A stretch of 43,664 nt of DNA from an uncultured Spirochaetota bacterium (GTDB taxonomy: Bacteria > Spirochaetota > Spirochaetia > Treponematales > Rectinemataceae). Shown one piece after another: positions 21,546 through 29,744 of this stretch. Position 1 is the first letter of the stretch. Every line of letters begins with the position of its first letter. A program made the position numbers and the translations under genes. The DNA lies in the NCBI GenBank assembly GCA_903821875.1, contig CAIJMU010000144.1:1-43664 (forward strand), read 5' to 3'. Below the pieces are notes generated by a model that had not been told where the DNA came from, searched no databases, and saw only the letters and a program-made list of their open reading frames with translations.

Positions 21546-22301
21546 TTACCTGAGATACTTGATGGCGCCATTGGCGATCTTGAATATCGTCACCATCCGG
21601 TCTTTCACCTCGGGAATCAGGACAATGTGGTTGAGCGCTCCATTGATGTAGACGCTCACCTTCACCTTCTTCATCGGAGAGCCTCCGGAGTAATTTTGTA
21701 CATAGTACGTATATTCAGCTTCGGGAATTATGCCGGTGATCGTAATCGTCTCGGGGCCGTAGCCCGAGGTGGCGTCGCGGTCGAGCCTGGCCTTCCCGGC
21801 CATGGCCTTCGAGTCCCGGTAGGAGACATGGAAACCGGGGCCCAAAAGGTGGGCGTCGAGATCGGAGGGACTGCGATCCCATTCGAGGATGATCCGGGCG
21901 TCGCGGGGATCGATGATCTTGGACATGAGGAAGCGCTTACCCGTGGAGAGTATGCTTCCGTCGGCGATCATGACGCTGTCCGTGAGGGCCAGGAAGCCTG
22001 GGGCTGTGGCGCTCAACGCGAGAATGCTGTCCCCGATGGAACTGAGCTCGTCCGAGGGGAAGCGGGCAATGCCCCGCGCATCGGTCACCTTTGGAGCGAG
22101 GCCCTGGAGGGTAACAGTCACCTTCGGAATCGAATCGCCTGAAACGGCGTCCTTGAAGCGGAGCATGATGACTCCGTCGAGTTCGCCCTCTTCGAGCTCC
22201 GACATCTCCTGGGGGGTCCACATCGACTCGGCCCAGGCGCCGAAGACCGATGAAGCCAGCATCACAAGCACCATGAAAAGCGATTTGATCGGGTTGGTCA
22301 T
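21546..22301 (-). CDS. Exported YfaP-like (DUF2135-type) protein
   Basis: A 251-residue protein with a signal peptide ending near residue 24 (GAWAES). Residues 60-120 look like a carboxypeptidase-regulatory/Ig-like fold (PKVTVTLQGLAPKVTDARGIARF). Residues 138-235 resemble the YfaP/DUF2135 domain: ILEWDRSPSDLDAHLLGP, then YTYYVQNYSGG and KVSVYING. YfaP-type domains are found in secreted proteins of unknown function. The start codon overlaps the upstream gene's stop (ATGA at 22298-22301). Confidence 0.7.
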   Translation of the reverse strand: MTNPIKSLFMVLVMLASSVFGAWAESMWTPQEMSELEEGELDGVIMLRFKDAVSGDSIPKVTVTLQGLAPKVTDARGIARFPSDELSSIGDSILALSATAPGFLALTDSVMIADGSILSTGKRFLMSKIIDPRDARIILEWDRSPSDLDAHLLGPGFHVSYRDSKAMAGKARLDRDATSGYGPETITITGIIPEAEYTYYVQNYSGGSPMKKVKVSVYINGALNHIVLIPEVKDRMVTIFKIANGAIKYLR

Positions 22302-23074
22302 TTGAAACTCCGTATTGAGGATTCAGGGGCGCTGACAAGGACCATGCAGGTATCGCTCGAGGTATCGATCCAGCGCTCGAGGACCCGGAGGCCTCCAAGC
22401 TGGTACTTGAGGCGCACCCAGTCGATCTTGAGCATCGAATCATCCACCGCCCTGTCGTTTTCATTTTTCTCGACTTCGGTAATGGACCCGATCTGGATGC
22501 TGTAGGTTGTCACGAGGTTGAAAATGGCGTTGTCCTCGCATTTGACCCACGCGTCGGAGGAACGCCCCATGATGGAGAAAAGCCCGACTCCGTACACGAA
22601 GCCGTCCTTGATGAATCCCCCACGCCTGGTCCAATCGGGCCGGGAAAGGCTGGCAACGGCTATCTCAGCCTTGTCAGCAGCACTCAGCGACTGGCTCCTG
22701 CCCACCAGGAAGACATACTCTCCCGAAAGGAGTCGTATGGCCCAGGATGATAGCACCTTGACCTTGTTGCGCCATAGGGCGATATCCCTGTCCGTCGCGT
22801 AATAATAATATGCAGTATTGTTGTATGACTCATCCCGCAGGGCCGTGGAATAAAAGCGCTGGAAATCACCTTCTAGCCTGCATTGCTGATATGTCGCCAG
22901 GACCACCGCTCCGGAATCCAGGGCCTCCGCATCGCTTCGTGCAAATACGGCAACACTGTCTCCGGCCGGTGGGTGGAAGAACCAGGCAGGGTAGCTGATC
23001 TGCCCCGCAAGGGGCGAGGCAAGGAATCCGAGTCCTGCGACCATTGCGCACACCCAGACCTTCCCCGCCTTCAT
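22298..23074 (-). CDS. Exported protein of unknown function
   Basis: A 258-residue protein with a signal peptide (cleavage near LAGQ, residue 25). It begins after cleavage with ISYPAWFFHPP, the kind of opening seen in LPP20-type spirochaete proteins, and has a Tyr-rich stretch (NNTAYYYYATDRD, about residues 85-97). I do not recognise a named domain. It lies 15 bp after the lipoprotein gene and is translationally coupled to the YfaP-like gene, so the five exported proteins are likely made together. Confidence 0.7.
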   Translation of the reverse strand: MKAGKVWVCAMVAGLGFLASPLAGQISYPAWFFHPPAGDSVAVFARSDAEALDSGAVVLATYQQCRLEGDFQRFYSTALRDESYNNTAYYYYATDRDIALWRNKVKVLSSWAIRLLSGEYVFLVGRSQSLSAADKAEIAVASLSRPDWTRRGGFIKDGFVYGVGLFSIMGRSSDAWVKCEDNAIFNLVTTYSIQIGSITEVEKNENDRAVDDSMLKIDWVRLKYQLGGLRVLERWIDTSSDTCMVLVSAPESSIRSFK

Positions 23075-23089
23075 CCCCAGTCCTTTTTA

Positions 23090-23686
23090 TTACTTGCCGG
23101 CTGTCGAGGCTTCGATTTCCTTCTGGAGTTCATCGTAGGCCTGGGTCGCCCTGAAGCGCTCGTAAAGATTCGGAACCTTCTGCACCTCGCCGATGATGGA
23201 GGTGTTCACGGCCTTGGGATCGACGCCAAGGATGACATAGGCTACATAGCTCTTCTTGCCATCCTTGCTGGTCTCGAGGGTAACAATCGGATCGCCGAGG
23301 GACACGATGCCGGTAAGGGTCTTGGAGGTCGTGCTCTTGGTGACACTCGAGAAAGCCTCGTTGACCTCGGAGGTGGCGGCGGAGCCGATTTCCTCGACGA
23401 ATTTCTTGGTGAGGTTGTCAATCTTGGTCTGCATCGCCTGGGCGACCTTGAGACGGGCCTCGGTTTCAGCCTTCTGCATCGCGATGTCCTGGCGGGTGGA
23501 ACTGCCCATACCGATGCCGGCAATACCGCCAGCAGCGATGATATTGCGCTCGATTACCCTGAGCGCGGCAGCGGGATCGGCGATGACCTGCGGTCCTGTG
23601 GGAGCAGGGGGAGCGGAGGCACAGGAGGCCAGCACTGACATCACGACCAGCGTGACAACGAGAAGGACAGCATGAAATCGCTTCAT
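23090..23686 (-). CDS. LPP20-family lipoprotein
   Basis: A 198-residue lipoprotein with the lipobox LASC at residues 19-22 and an LPP20-type domain (SSTRQDIAMQKAETEARLKVAQAMQTKI is the typical helix). Its mature form would be anchored in the outer or inner membrane. The start at 23686 gives a clean lipoprotein signal; the upstream open frame has no similarity. It is the first gene of the exported-protein operon and follows a promoter at 23797-23825 with a leader of about 105 nt. Confidence 0.8.
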   Translation of the reverse strand: MKRFHAVLLVVTLVVMSVLASCASAPPAPTGPQVIADPAAALRVIERNIIAAGGIAGIGMGSSTRQDIAMQKAETEARLKVAQAMQTKIDNLTKKFVEEIGSAATSEVNEAFSSVTKSTTSKTLTGIVSLGDPIVTLETSKDGKKSYVAYVILGVDPKAVNTSIIGEVQKVPNLYERFRATQAYDELQKEIEASTAGK

Positions 23687-23796
23687 AATGGGCCTTTCGC
23701 GAGGCACGAGCCCCGCTTTTGAAAAATGTCGGGAAAGCCAGCCTTCGCTGACCAGGCGGGGCCTGTCCGACGGACAGATCCCGACCCTCCCATTGA

Positions 23797-23825
23797 ATAG
23801 TACGCAAAGCACTGACAGATCGCAA
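23797..23825 (-). promoter_or_regulatory. Promoter for the exported-protein operon
   Basis: On the minus strand TTGCGA (23820-23825) and TACTAT (23797-23802) have 17-bp spacing (4/6 matches each). It fits the lipoprotein gene at 23686. The divergent interval up to 24076 also serves the ThiF-like gene, where TACAAT (23907-23912) is a possible -10 box without a clear -35. Confidence 0.5.
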
Positions 23826-24076
23826 GGTGGATGCTCGGTATTCCTCTTCAAGGGTCCACAGACAGACCACTCCAGGCCGCGCCTATTCACGTGCTAAAAC
23901 CTCCCCTACAATGATGGCACATAATGTGTCCTTTTCAGGTCTGGAGCCGCAAAATGCGGACCTCGCCAGGAAAGGAGATGGATGGTGAAGGGCGACCGGA
24001 GTCGGCATGCCTGCTTGATCGCTGCACATGCAGGGCAGATGCTCCGTCCTGTCGGAGCCGAGGAACGAGGCGGGAA

Positions 24077-24895
24077 ATGAAGGAACTGTTTGAGCATCTC
24101 AAGGAGGGTCAGTCGGACGGCCTCGTGCCCTGGCAGGTTGAACTACAGGTGGCAGAGGCCACCGGGGCGGGATTCCGCGAGATCGAAGGCGCTGCACTGC
24201 GGGGCGGACTCCGCCTCGAGCGTTATGCGCGCAATTTCAGGACTATCGACATCGAGGGGCAGCTCCGGCTCCACGAGGGCAGTGTCGCAGTCATCGGGTG
24301 CGGCGGCCTCGGGGGCTACCTCATCGAGGAACTCGCGCGGCTCGGCATCGGCACCCTGATCGCCGTCGACCCCGACAGCTTCGAGGCAAGCAACCTCAAC
24401 CGGCAGATCCTCGCCACAGTCGCTGATCTCGGCAGGCCCAAGGTACAGGTCGCCGCAGAGCGGGTCCGGTCCATCAACCCGGCTACCGCTGTCATTCAGC
24501 GGCAGATCCGCTTTGACACAGGAAGCGCAGACCTCATCCTGGCCGGGGTCGATGTCGTCGCCGACGCCCTCGATTCCATACCCTCGCGGCTCGAGCTCGC
24601 CGCCGCCGCCGCCCGCCTGGGACTTCCCCTCGTGCACGGTGCGATCGCGGGCTGGTACATCCAGGCGACCACCGCCCTCCCCGGATCCGCTGCCATCGAG
24701 ACGCTCTTCGGCAGCGCAACGACGAGCCGTGGCATAGAGACCGAGACCGGAAACCCGGCCTTCGCCCCAGCGGTCGCCGCTTCGATCCAGGCGGCGGAGA
24801 TCACGAAGCTCCTCCTCGGCAGGCCGGCAGCCCTCGCAGGAAGGCTCCTCCACCTCGACCTCGAGCGCATGACGGCCATCACGCTGCCGCTCTAG
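24077..24895 (+). CDS. ThiF/MoeB/HesA-family adenylyltransferase
   Basis: A 272-residue E1-like enzyme. The Rossmann nucleotide-binding motif is GCGGLGG (residues 74-80), followed by the conserved DPDSFEASNLNRQ segment and by the RY-type entry RYARNF before it. ThiF/MoeB proteins adenylate the C-terminal Gly-Gly of a ubiquitin-like sulfur carrier. The CxxC zinc pairs of MoeB are absent, as in some HesA-like forms. No ThiS/MoaD-like carrier is encoded in the window. It is a single gene, divergent from the lipoprotein operon and convergent with hydA. The ATG at 24077 matches the family start. The 150 bp before it contain several short hairpins (one 6-bp perfect stem near 24041-24058), but no known riboswitch was recognised. 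Confidence 0.8.
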   Translation: MKELFEHLKEGQSDGLVPWQVELQVAEATGAGFREIEGAALRGGLRLERYARNFRTIDIEGQLRLHEGSVAVIGCGGLGGYLIEELARLGIGTLIAVDPDSFEASNLNRQILATVADLGRPKVQVAAERVRSINPATAVIQRQIRFDTGSADLILAGVDVVADALDSIPSRLELAAAAARLGLPLVHGAIAGWYIQATTALPGSAAIETLFGSATTSRGIETETGNPAFAPAVAASIQAAEITKLLLGRPAALAGRLLHLDLERMTAITLPL

Positions 24896-24950
24896 GCAAG
24901 GGCCTCGCGTCGTCCATGACGTGCCGGAGCTCCGCTCAGACGCCCCTGTG

Positions 24951-24970
24951 GCGCGACATCCATGTCGCGC
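24951..24970 (-). terminator. Hairpin between ThiF-like gene and hydA
   Basis: A perfect 9-bp palindromic stem (24951-24959 with 24962-24970) lies in the 80-bp convergent interval, 6 bp past the hydA stop. No U-tract follows on either strand, so termination by it would be weak or Rho-assisted. Confidence 0.4.
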
Positions 24971-24975
24971 AGCTC

Positions 24976-26751
24976 TCAATACCTCCCGCGCGGGGTGTAC
25001 TTTGTATGCAAGAGCTCGTGGGCCTTGTGGGAGTTCGGGGCGCCGAGGAAGTCCGCGTAGAGTTTCATGACAGCCGCGTTCTCGTGGGACTTCCGGATCT
25101 TGAAGCCCGAGTCCTCGGCGTAGATAGCCCTGGCGCGGGCCTCGCGTTTTTCAGGGGTGATCGGGAGGGGTTGGCCTCCCCCGCCGAGGCAGCCGCCCGG
25201 ACAGGTCATTATCTCGATGAAGTGCGGGGCGAGGGTGCCTGCCTTGACGGCCTCCATGACCGTCTTGGCATTGGCGGTGCCGTGCGCTATGAGGACCTTG
25301 AGCGTGACACCCTCGAGCCAGGAAAATTCCGGCTTGACGCCCGTGATGGTGAGGGCAGCCTCACGCACGCCCTCGAAGCCGCGCAATGGCGTGATGTCGA
25401 GGTGCTCGAAGGGGACTTCGCGGCCAGTGATGATTTCCCAGGCGCTGCGCAGGGCCGCCTCCATCACACCTCCGGTCGCAGCAAAGATCGTGGCGGCCCC
25501 CGTCGATTCGCCCAAGGGGCTGTCGAATTCGGAATCGGGAAGGGACTTGAGGTCGATGCCGGCCTGCTTGATCATCGCGGCGAGCTCGCGGGTGGTGAGG
25601 GCGAAGTCGACATCCTGGATGCCGTCGCGCCCCATCTCCGGCCGGCCGGCCTCGAATTTCTTCGCCGTGCAGGGCATCACCGAGGCGCAGTAGATATCCT
25701 GGGCCTTCAGCTTCATCCTGTCCGCCCAGTAGGTCTTCAGTAGTGCACCGAACATCTGCTGCGGTGACTTGCAGGTGGAAACATTGGGAAGGAGTTCGGG
25801 GAAAAAATGCTCCTGGAACTTGATCCAGCCCGGGGAGCAGGAGGTCGTCATCGGAAGGTTGGTACTCTTGCCTTCGACGAGGGCTCCCTTGAGGCGGGCG
25901 AGGAGCTCGTGGGCCTCCTCGAGGATCGTGAGGTCGGCGGTGAACTGCGTGTCGAAAACATAGTCAAAGCCCATCATCCGGAGGGCTGTCACCATCTTGC
26001 CGGTGACTCGTGTGCCGGGAGGATAGCCGAATTCCTCGCCGAGGGCGGCGCGGATGGCGGGCGCAGTCTGGATTGCGACGACCTTTCCGGGCTCGTCGAT
26101 GGCCTTCCAGACCTCCTCGACGGAGTACCTTTCATGGAGGGCTCCCGTGGGACAATGGGCGACGCATTGGCCACAATTGATACAGACGATTTCCGAGATC
26201 GGCTTGTTGAAGGCCGAACCGATGATCGTGCGGTCGCCCTTCCAGAGGTTCGCGAGGGCGCCGACACCCTGGAGGTCCTGGCAGGCCCGTATGCAGCGCT
26301 GGCAGAGGATGCACTTGTTGTTGTCGCGGACGAAGACCGGCGAGGACAGGTCGCGCGGGATGATCCTCTCGCGTCGCTCCTTCCAGCGCAGTTCCGTCAG
26401 TCCGTACTCGTTGGCGAGGCTCTGGAGCTCGCAGGAGAGGTTCTTCGGGCAGACCGTACAGTCGGTGTAATGGTTGGCCAGGAGGAGCTCGACGACGGTC
26501 TTCCTGGTGCGCCTCACCTTGTCGCCGGTCGTCATGACCTCCATCCCCTCCACCAGGGGCGTCGAGCAGGAGGCCTGGAGGGTCTTCGATCCCTTTACCT
26601 CGACGACGCAGATGCGACAGATTCCCTTGGTCCTGAGGTCGGGGTGGTCGCAGAGGGTCGGGACGTGGATGCCTTCGCGGCGGCAGAGCTCGAGGATGGT
26701 CATGCCCTCGGGGGCCTCGTGGTCGATCCCGTTTATCGTGACGTGGAGCAT
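24976..26751 (-). CDS. hydA: [FeFe]-hydrogenase catalytic subunit HydA
   Basis: The catalytic subunit of an NADH-linked [FeFe]-hydrogenase, 591 residues, cytoplasmic. Domains in order: N-terminal 2Fe-2S ferredoxin (C34, C45, C48, C62), His/Cys 4Fe-4S site (H94, C98, C101, C107), two 4Fe-4S sites (C147-C157 and C190-C200), H-cluster domain and C-terminal small-subunit domain. H-cluster motifs are TSCSPGW (303-309), MPCTAKK (359-365) and TCPGGCLGGGGQP (516-528). The first motif has Ser in place of one of the two adjacent cysteines of TSCCP; as far as I recall this variant is common in multi-subunit NAD(P)-linked enzymes. GGGGAGG precedes the start. It is the last gene of hydC-hydB-hydA; the HydEFG maturases are not in the window. 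Confidence 0.95.
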   Translation of the reverse strand: MLHVTINGIDHEAPEGMTILELCRREGIHVPTLCDHPDLRTKGICRICVVEVKGSKTLQASCSTPLVEGMEVMTTGDKVRRTRKTVVELLLANHYTDCTVCPKNLSCELQSLANEYGLTELRWKERRERIIPRDLSSPVFVRDNNKCILCQRCIRACQDLQGVGALANLWKGDRTIIGSAFNKPISEIVCINCGQCVAHCPTGALHERYSVEEVWKAIDEPGKVVAIQTAPAIRAALGEEFGYPPGTRVTGKMVTALRMMGFDYVFDTQFTADLTILEEAHELLARLKGALVEGKSTNLPMTTSCSPGWIKFQEHFFPELLPNVSTCKSPQQMFGALLKTYWADRMKLKAQDIYCASVMPCTAKKFEAGRPEMGRDGIQDVDFALTTRELAAMIKQAGIDLKSLPDSEFDSPLGESTGAATIFAATGGVMEAALRSAWEIITGREVPFEHLDITPLRGFEGVREAALTITGVKPEFSWLEGVTLKVLIAHGTANAKTVMEAVKAGTLAPHFIEIMTCPGGCLGGGGQPLPITPEKREARARAIYAEDSGFKIRKSHENAAVMKLYADFLGAPNSHKAHELLHTKYTPRGRY

Positions 26752-26764
26752 GTTTTCGCCTCCC

Positions 26765-27949
26765 CTATGCCGAAAGGATCTCGTCCCGGAACTTCGAGAC
26801 GATCGTGCGGAAGGAGTTGGGAACCGACTGGCCGAAGCCGCATTTCGAGGCGAGGCTCATCGTGTCCGCGAGCTCGAGGAGATCCGTGATGGTCCTGGAG
26901 TTGCCGTTGCCGGCCTCGAATTTCAGTATTCCCTCGGGCATGCGCGAGCAGCCCGCCCTGCAGGGCGTGCACTGCCCGCAGGACTCCTCCTGGAAGAACA
27001 TGACGAAGTTCTTGAGCATCTTGAACATCGAGCGGGACTTGTTAAGTATGATGATCGATCCCCCGGTCGGGATGCCTTCGAAGGCAAGGTGCTTGTCGAA
27101 ATCGTCAGCGCTCGCGCAGAAGCCCGAGGCTCCACCGATCTGCACTGCCTTGGTGTCGCCGTCGGCCTCCACCTCACGGAGGAGCTGCCTGATGGTGACG
27201 CCGTATTCGAACTCGTAGATGCCCGGCTTGGCACAGTCTCCGGACACAGAGAAGAGCTTTGAACCGGTTGAAACCGCGGTCCCGATCTGCCTGAACCAGT
27301 CCGAACCGTTGAGGATGATATGGGGTATGAAGGCCAGGGTCTCGACGTTGTTGACGACGGTGGGCATGCCGAGAAAGCCGTGCTCCACGGGGAAGGGCGG
27401 CTTGTTGCGCGGCTCGCCACGCCGTCCTTCGAGGGACTCCATGAGGGCCGTCTCCTCGCCGCAGACATAGGCGCCTGAGCCGAGGCGGAGCTCGAAGTCG
27501 AAGCAGAAGCCCTTGGAGTCGCAGATATTGTCGCCAAGGAGGCCGAGATTCCGCAGCTCCTCGATCTTCTGTGTTATGAGGGGTCTCATGTAGTCATACT
27601 CGCCGCGGAGATAGAGGAATCCCCGCGTTGCCCCTACGGCGCGGGCACCGATCACCATGCCCTCGACAACCTTGGCCGTGCGCTGCTCGAGGATCTTCTT
27701 GTCCTTGAAGGTACCCGGCTCGCCTTCGTCGGCGTTGCAGATGAAGCAGGCATCGTTCCCGGGCCGTGCGAGCATGTTCGCACGGGCGAATTTCCACTTG
27801 AGCCCCGTCGGGAAACCGGCCCCTCCCCTCCCCCGGAGGTTGGAGTCGGTCACGATCTTGATGATCTCGTCCTGACCCATCCCGAGGGCCTTCCGCAGGG
27901 CCAGCCCGGGTTCCAGCTCCGAGAACACGACGTCTATCTTTCGTGCCAT
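26765..27949 (-). CDS. hydB: Hydrogenase NADH-binding subunit HydB (NuoF-like)
   Basis: The FMN and NAD(H)-binding subunit, 394 residues, homologous to NuoF of complex I. It has the glycine-rich NADH loop GRGGAGFPTGLKW, the FMN-binding segment NADEGEPGTFKD, GAYVCGEETALMESLEG, and the 4Fe-4S cluster motif ESCGQCTPC with a further Cys in SKCGFG. The HydB of known electron-bifurcating hydrogenases has an extra N-terminal thioredoxin-like 2Fe-2S domain and a C-terminal two-cluster ferredoxin domain; both are missing here. This argues for an enzyme using NADH alone or with a simpler mechanism. The start at 27949 follows GAGGAAGGA, 11 bp after hydC. Confidence 0.93.
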   Translation of the reverse strand: MARKIDVVFSELEPGLALRKALGMGQDEIIKIVTDSNLRGRGGAGFPTGLKWKFARANMLARPGNDACFICNADEGEPGTFKDKKILEQRTAKVVEGMVIGARAVGATRGFLYLRGEYDYMRPLITQKIEELRNLGLLGDNICDSKGFCFDFELRLGSGAYVCGEETALMESLEGRRGEPRNKPPFPVEHGFLGMPTVVNNVETLAFIPHIILNGSDWFRQIGTAVSTGSKLFSVSGDCAKPGIYEFEYGVTIRQLLREVEADGDTKAVQIGGASGFCASADDFDKHLAFEGIPTGGSIIILNKSRSMFKMLKNFVMFFQEESCGQCTPCRAGCSRMPEGILKFEAGNGNSRTITDLLELADTMSLASKCGFGQSVPNSFRTIVSKFRDEILSA

Positions 27950-27960
27950 GGTCCTTCCTC

Positions 27961-28425
27961 CTACCTGTAGCCGCGGACGATGTCGACCGCCTTCGAGGGG
28001 GTGAGCCCGGCGTAGAGGTCTTCGTTCACCATCATCGAGGGCCCCTGGTCGCACATACCCATGCAATTGGCATAATCGAGGCTGTATCTGCCATCGGAGG
28101 TTGTTTCCCCGAGCTTGATGCCGAGCTCCGCCTCGAGGGCACGCTGCACCTTGTCCTTGTCCTTGAGGTCACAGGAGATCGTCCGGCAGATCCTGATGAC
28201 GAAACGCCCCCGCTTCTGGAGGTTGAGGAAGTGGTAGAAGGAAGCAACGGAAAATACCTCGGTCTGCGAAAGGCTGAATTTTCGGGCGACCTCGTTCACG
28301 ACCTCCTCGCCGATGAAGCCATATTCACGCTGGAGGCCCTGAAGGACGGGGAGCAGGGCCTCGCGGCCGTCCCCATGCTTGCGTTCGAGCTCCTCGATCT
28401 TCATGAGGAGCGACTCTCTCAACAT
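27961..28425 (-). CDS. hydC: Hydrogenase 2Fe-2S subunit HydC (NuoE-like)
   Basis: A 154-residue thioredoxin-like 2Fe-2S subunit homologous to NuoE. Four ligands are visible as CRTISC (about residues 79-84) and CMGMC (about 120-124). It passes electrons between the FMN subunit and HydA. The N-terminal helical domain (EALLPVLQGLQREYGFI) is complete. A strong AAGGAGGAAG site precedes the ATG. It is the first gene of the operon, 104 nt after the predicted transcription start. Confidence 0.93.
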   Translation of the reverse strand: MLRESLLMKIEELERKHGDGREALLPVLQGLQREYGFIGEEVVNEVARKFSLSQTEVFSVASFYHFLNLQKRGRFVIRICRTISCDLKDKDKVQRALEAELGIKLGETTSDGRYSLDYANCMGMCDQGPSMMVNEDLYAGLTPSKAVDIVRGYR

Positions 28426-28497
28426 GCCTTCCTCCTTTTCCGTCCACGCCAGGGTTCCAGCTCACGAAAGGATTCTCCCATGCAGAGGACAACGGGT

Positions 28498-28519
28498 ATT
28501 CGATAATTTGTAATCGAAT
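28498..28519. promoter_or_regulatory. Candidate operator palindrome for hydCBA
   Basis: A perfect 7-bp inverted repeat ATTCGAT/ATCGAAT with an 8-bp spacer lies about 10-31 nt downstream of the predicted hydC transcription start. The position suits a repressor. It is not the Rex or Fnr consensus; a single Rex-like half site TTGTTAA (28558-28564) overlaps the -35 box. Confidence 0.45.
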
Positions 28520-28535
28520 GGATGCGGAAAAGCAA

Positions 28536-28564
28536 AATATATATTAAAGAATCGTGATTGTTAA
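28536..28564 (-). promoter_or_regulatory. Promoter for hydCBA
   Basis: On the minus strand TTAACA (28559-28564) and TATATT (28536-28541) are separated by 17 bp, each 5/6 to consensus, in an AT-rich island within GC-rich DNA. It lies between the pgsW stop (28572) and hydC, so hydrogenase expression need not depend on the upstream operon. Confidence 0.7.
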
Positions 28565-28571
28565 TTTTGTA

Positions 28572-29744
28572 TCAGGGGTTCCCCGAAGAGCCTGCAGTAG
28601 CTATGTACTTATATAAAATGATATTAGCAAAACGCCGCGTCAGAAACCCCGAAGCCAAGGCAAGAGTGGCAAACAAAAAGACCCAGGCTGCGGGGAGCCT
28701 CGCCGGCAGACCGGGATCGGAGGGCCAGGAATCGGGATCCCAGGGAAGCCCATAGGAGGCAGAGAGATCCTTCACGTCGATGAGCCGGATGACGGGAATC
28801 CCCTCGGCAAGAAAGGACTGGACAAGCCCCCTTCCAGGCGCCTTCCCGGCAGGGAAGTCCCGCGGCCAGAGGATGCCCGACCGCCCGGCCAGGACGTCTC
28901 CAGGGCCTGTCGAGGCCAGGTTTCCGCCAATTGACACAATCGCGGCAAGGCGGCTGTCGCCTCTGAGCCCATCGATGAAGGCGCGCCGCAGGCCAATGGC
29001 CTCGTCGAGCGTGCCGGAGGACAGGAGCCTTGCCCCTCCCGCGACGGCTCGGTCGAGGACCCTGGCGAGGGCGTCTGGCTCGAGGTCGAGGCCACGGTCG
29101 AGGGCCCCTCCCGGGCTTACTGCATCGACCCTTCCATCGAGGATCCCGCGCCGGGACAGGGCGCCAACCATGTCGGCTAAGGAAAATTCCGGCCTGTTGG
29201 CGCCCCAGGTGGATGAGCCTGCCGAGGCGATAAAAATCGTCGTAATGCCCAATTCCTTGGCTGCAATAAGGCTGGCGATGGCGAAGCCCGGGAAGGAGGC
29301 AGAGCTGTCTATGGCCACGGTGTCGCCAGGCCTTGCACCAGCCCGGACGAGGAGGCGCACCAGGAGGGCGGCCGTAGCAGGTTGTGCGGCACTGCGCTTG
29401 GCCTCGAGGCTGCCGAGCGTGCTGGTGAGCCCTGACCAGCTGAGGCCGATGAGTCCCGAGCCCAGCGGATCGGAGGTGGGGTCGATGGAAAGGCCCCGGG
29501 CAGCGAGCTCTTCGGCGATGGCCGCCATGGCTGTCCGCATCCCTGCCGCAGCCTGGAGCTCCGCCTGAGCGGTCGGACCCGCCACGGAGAGGCCTGGCAG
29601 GACGAGGAAGGCTATAATGATAACTAGTACGAAAGCCCCGAGTCCCGCCAGCTCTCCGGCCTCCCCTGTGCGGGAGGCTGCGCCCGCCTGCAGGCGCGGG
29701 GCCAGGGACTTCCGCAAAGCGCCTCCCCTGCGCAGCTCCCTCAT
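28572..29744 (-). CDS. pgsW: Poly-gamma-glutamate system protein PgsW
   Basis: A 390-residue membrane-anchored protein of the family known as poly-gamma-glutamate system protein (TIGR04332, PgsW), found with PgsB and PgsC in spirochaetes and fusobacteria. It has an N-terminal transmembrane segment (about residues 34-56), a long external domain with conserved IDSSASFPGFAIASLIAAKELG and IASAGSSTWGANRPEF, and a second membrane segment near the C terminus (about 350-370). The start at 29744 overlaps the pgsC stop (ATGA). The enzymatic role is unknown; it takes the place where PgsA/CapA would be expected. Assignment rests on sequence recognition and the strict pgsB-pgsC-pgsW order. Confidence 0.85.
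   Translation of the reverse strand: MRELRRGGALRKSLAPRLQAGAASRTGEAGELAGLGAFVLVIIIAFLVLPGLSVAGPTAQAELQAAAGMRTAMAAIAEELAARGLSIDPTSDPLGSGLIGLSWSGLTSTLGSLEAKRSAAQPATAALLVRLLVRAGARPGDTVAIDSSASFPGFAIASLIAAKELGITTIFIASAGSSTWGANRPEFSLADMVGALSRRGILDGRVDAVSPGGALDRGLDLEPDALARVLDRAVAGGARLLSSGTLDEAIGLRRAFIDGLRGDSRLAAIVSIGGNLASTGPGDVLAGRSGILWPRDFPAGKAPGRGLVQSFLAEGIPVIRLIDVKDLSASYGLPWDPDSWPSDPGLPARLPAAWVFLFATLALASGFLTRRFANIILYKYIATAGSSGNP

Noticed and set aside
23921-24076. Possible molybdenum-cofactor or cobalamin riboswitch before the ThiF-like gene
   Set aside because: There are short hairpins but neither the conserved Moco motif elements nor a cobalamin box was found.
28558-28571. Rex-type operator at the hyd promoter (TTGTTAA)
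   Set aside because: Only one half site is present; the second half required by the TTGTTAA-N4-TTAACAA pattern is missing.
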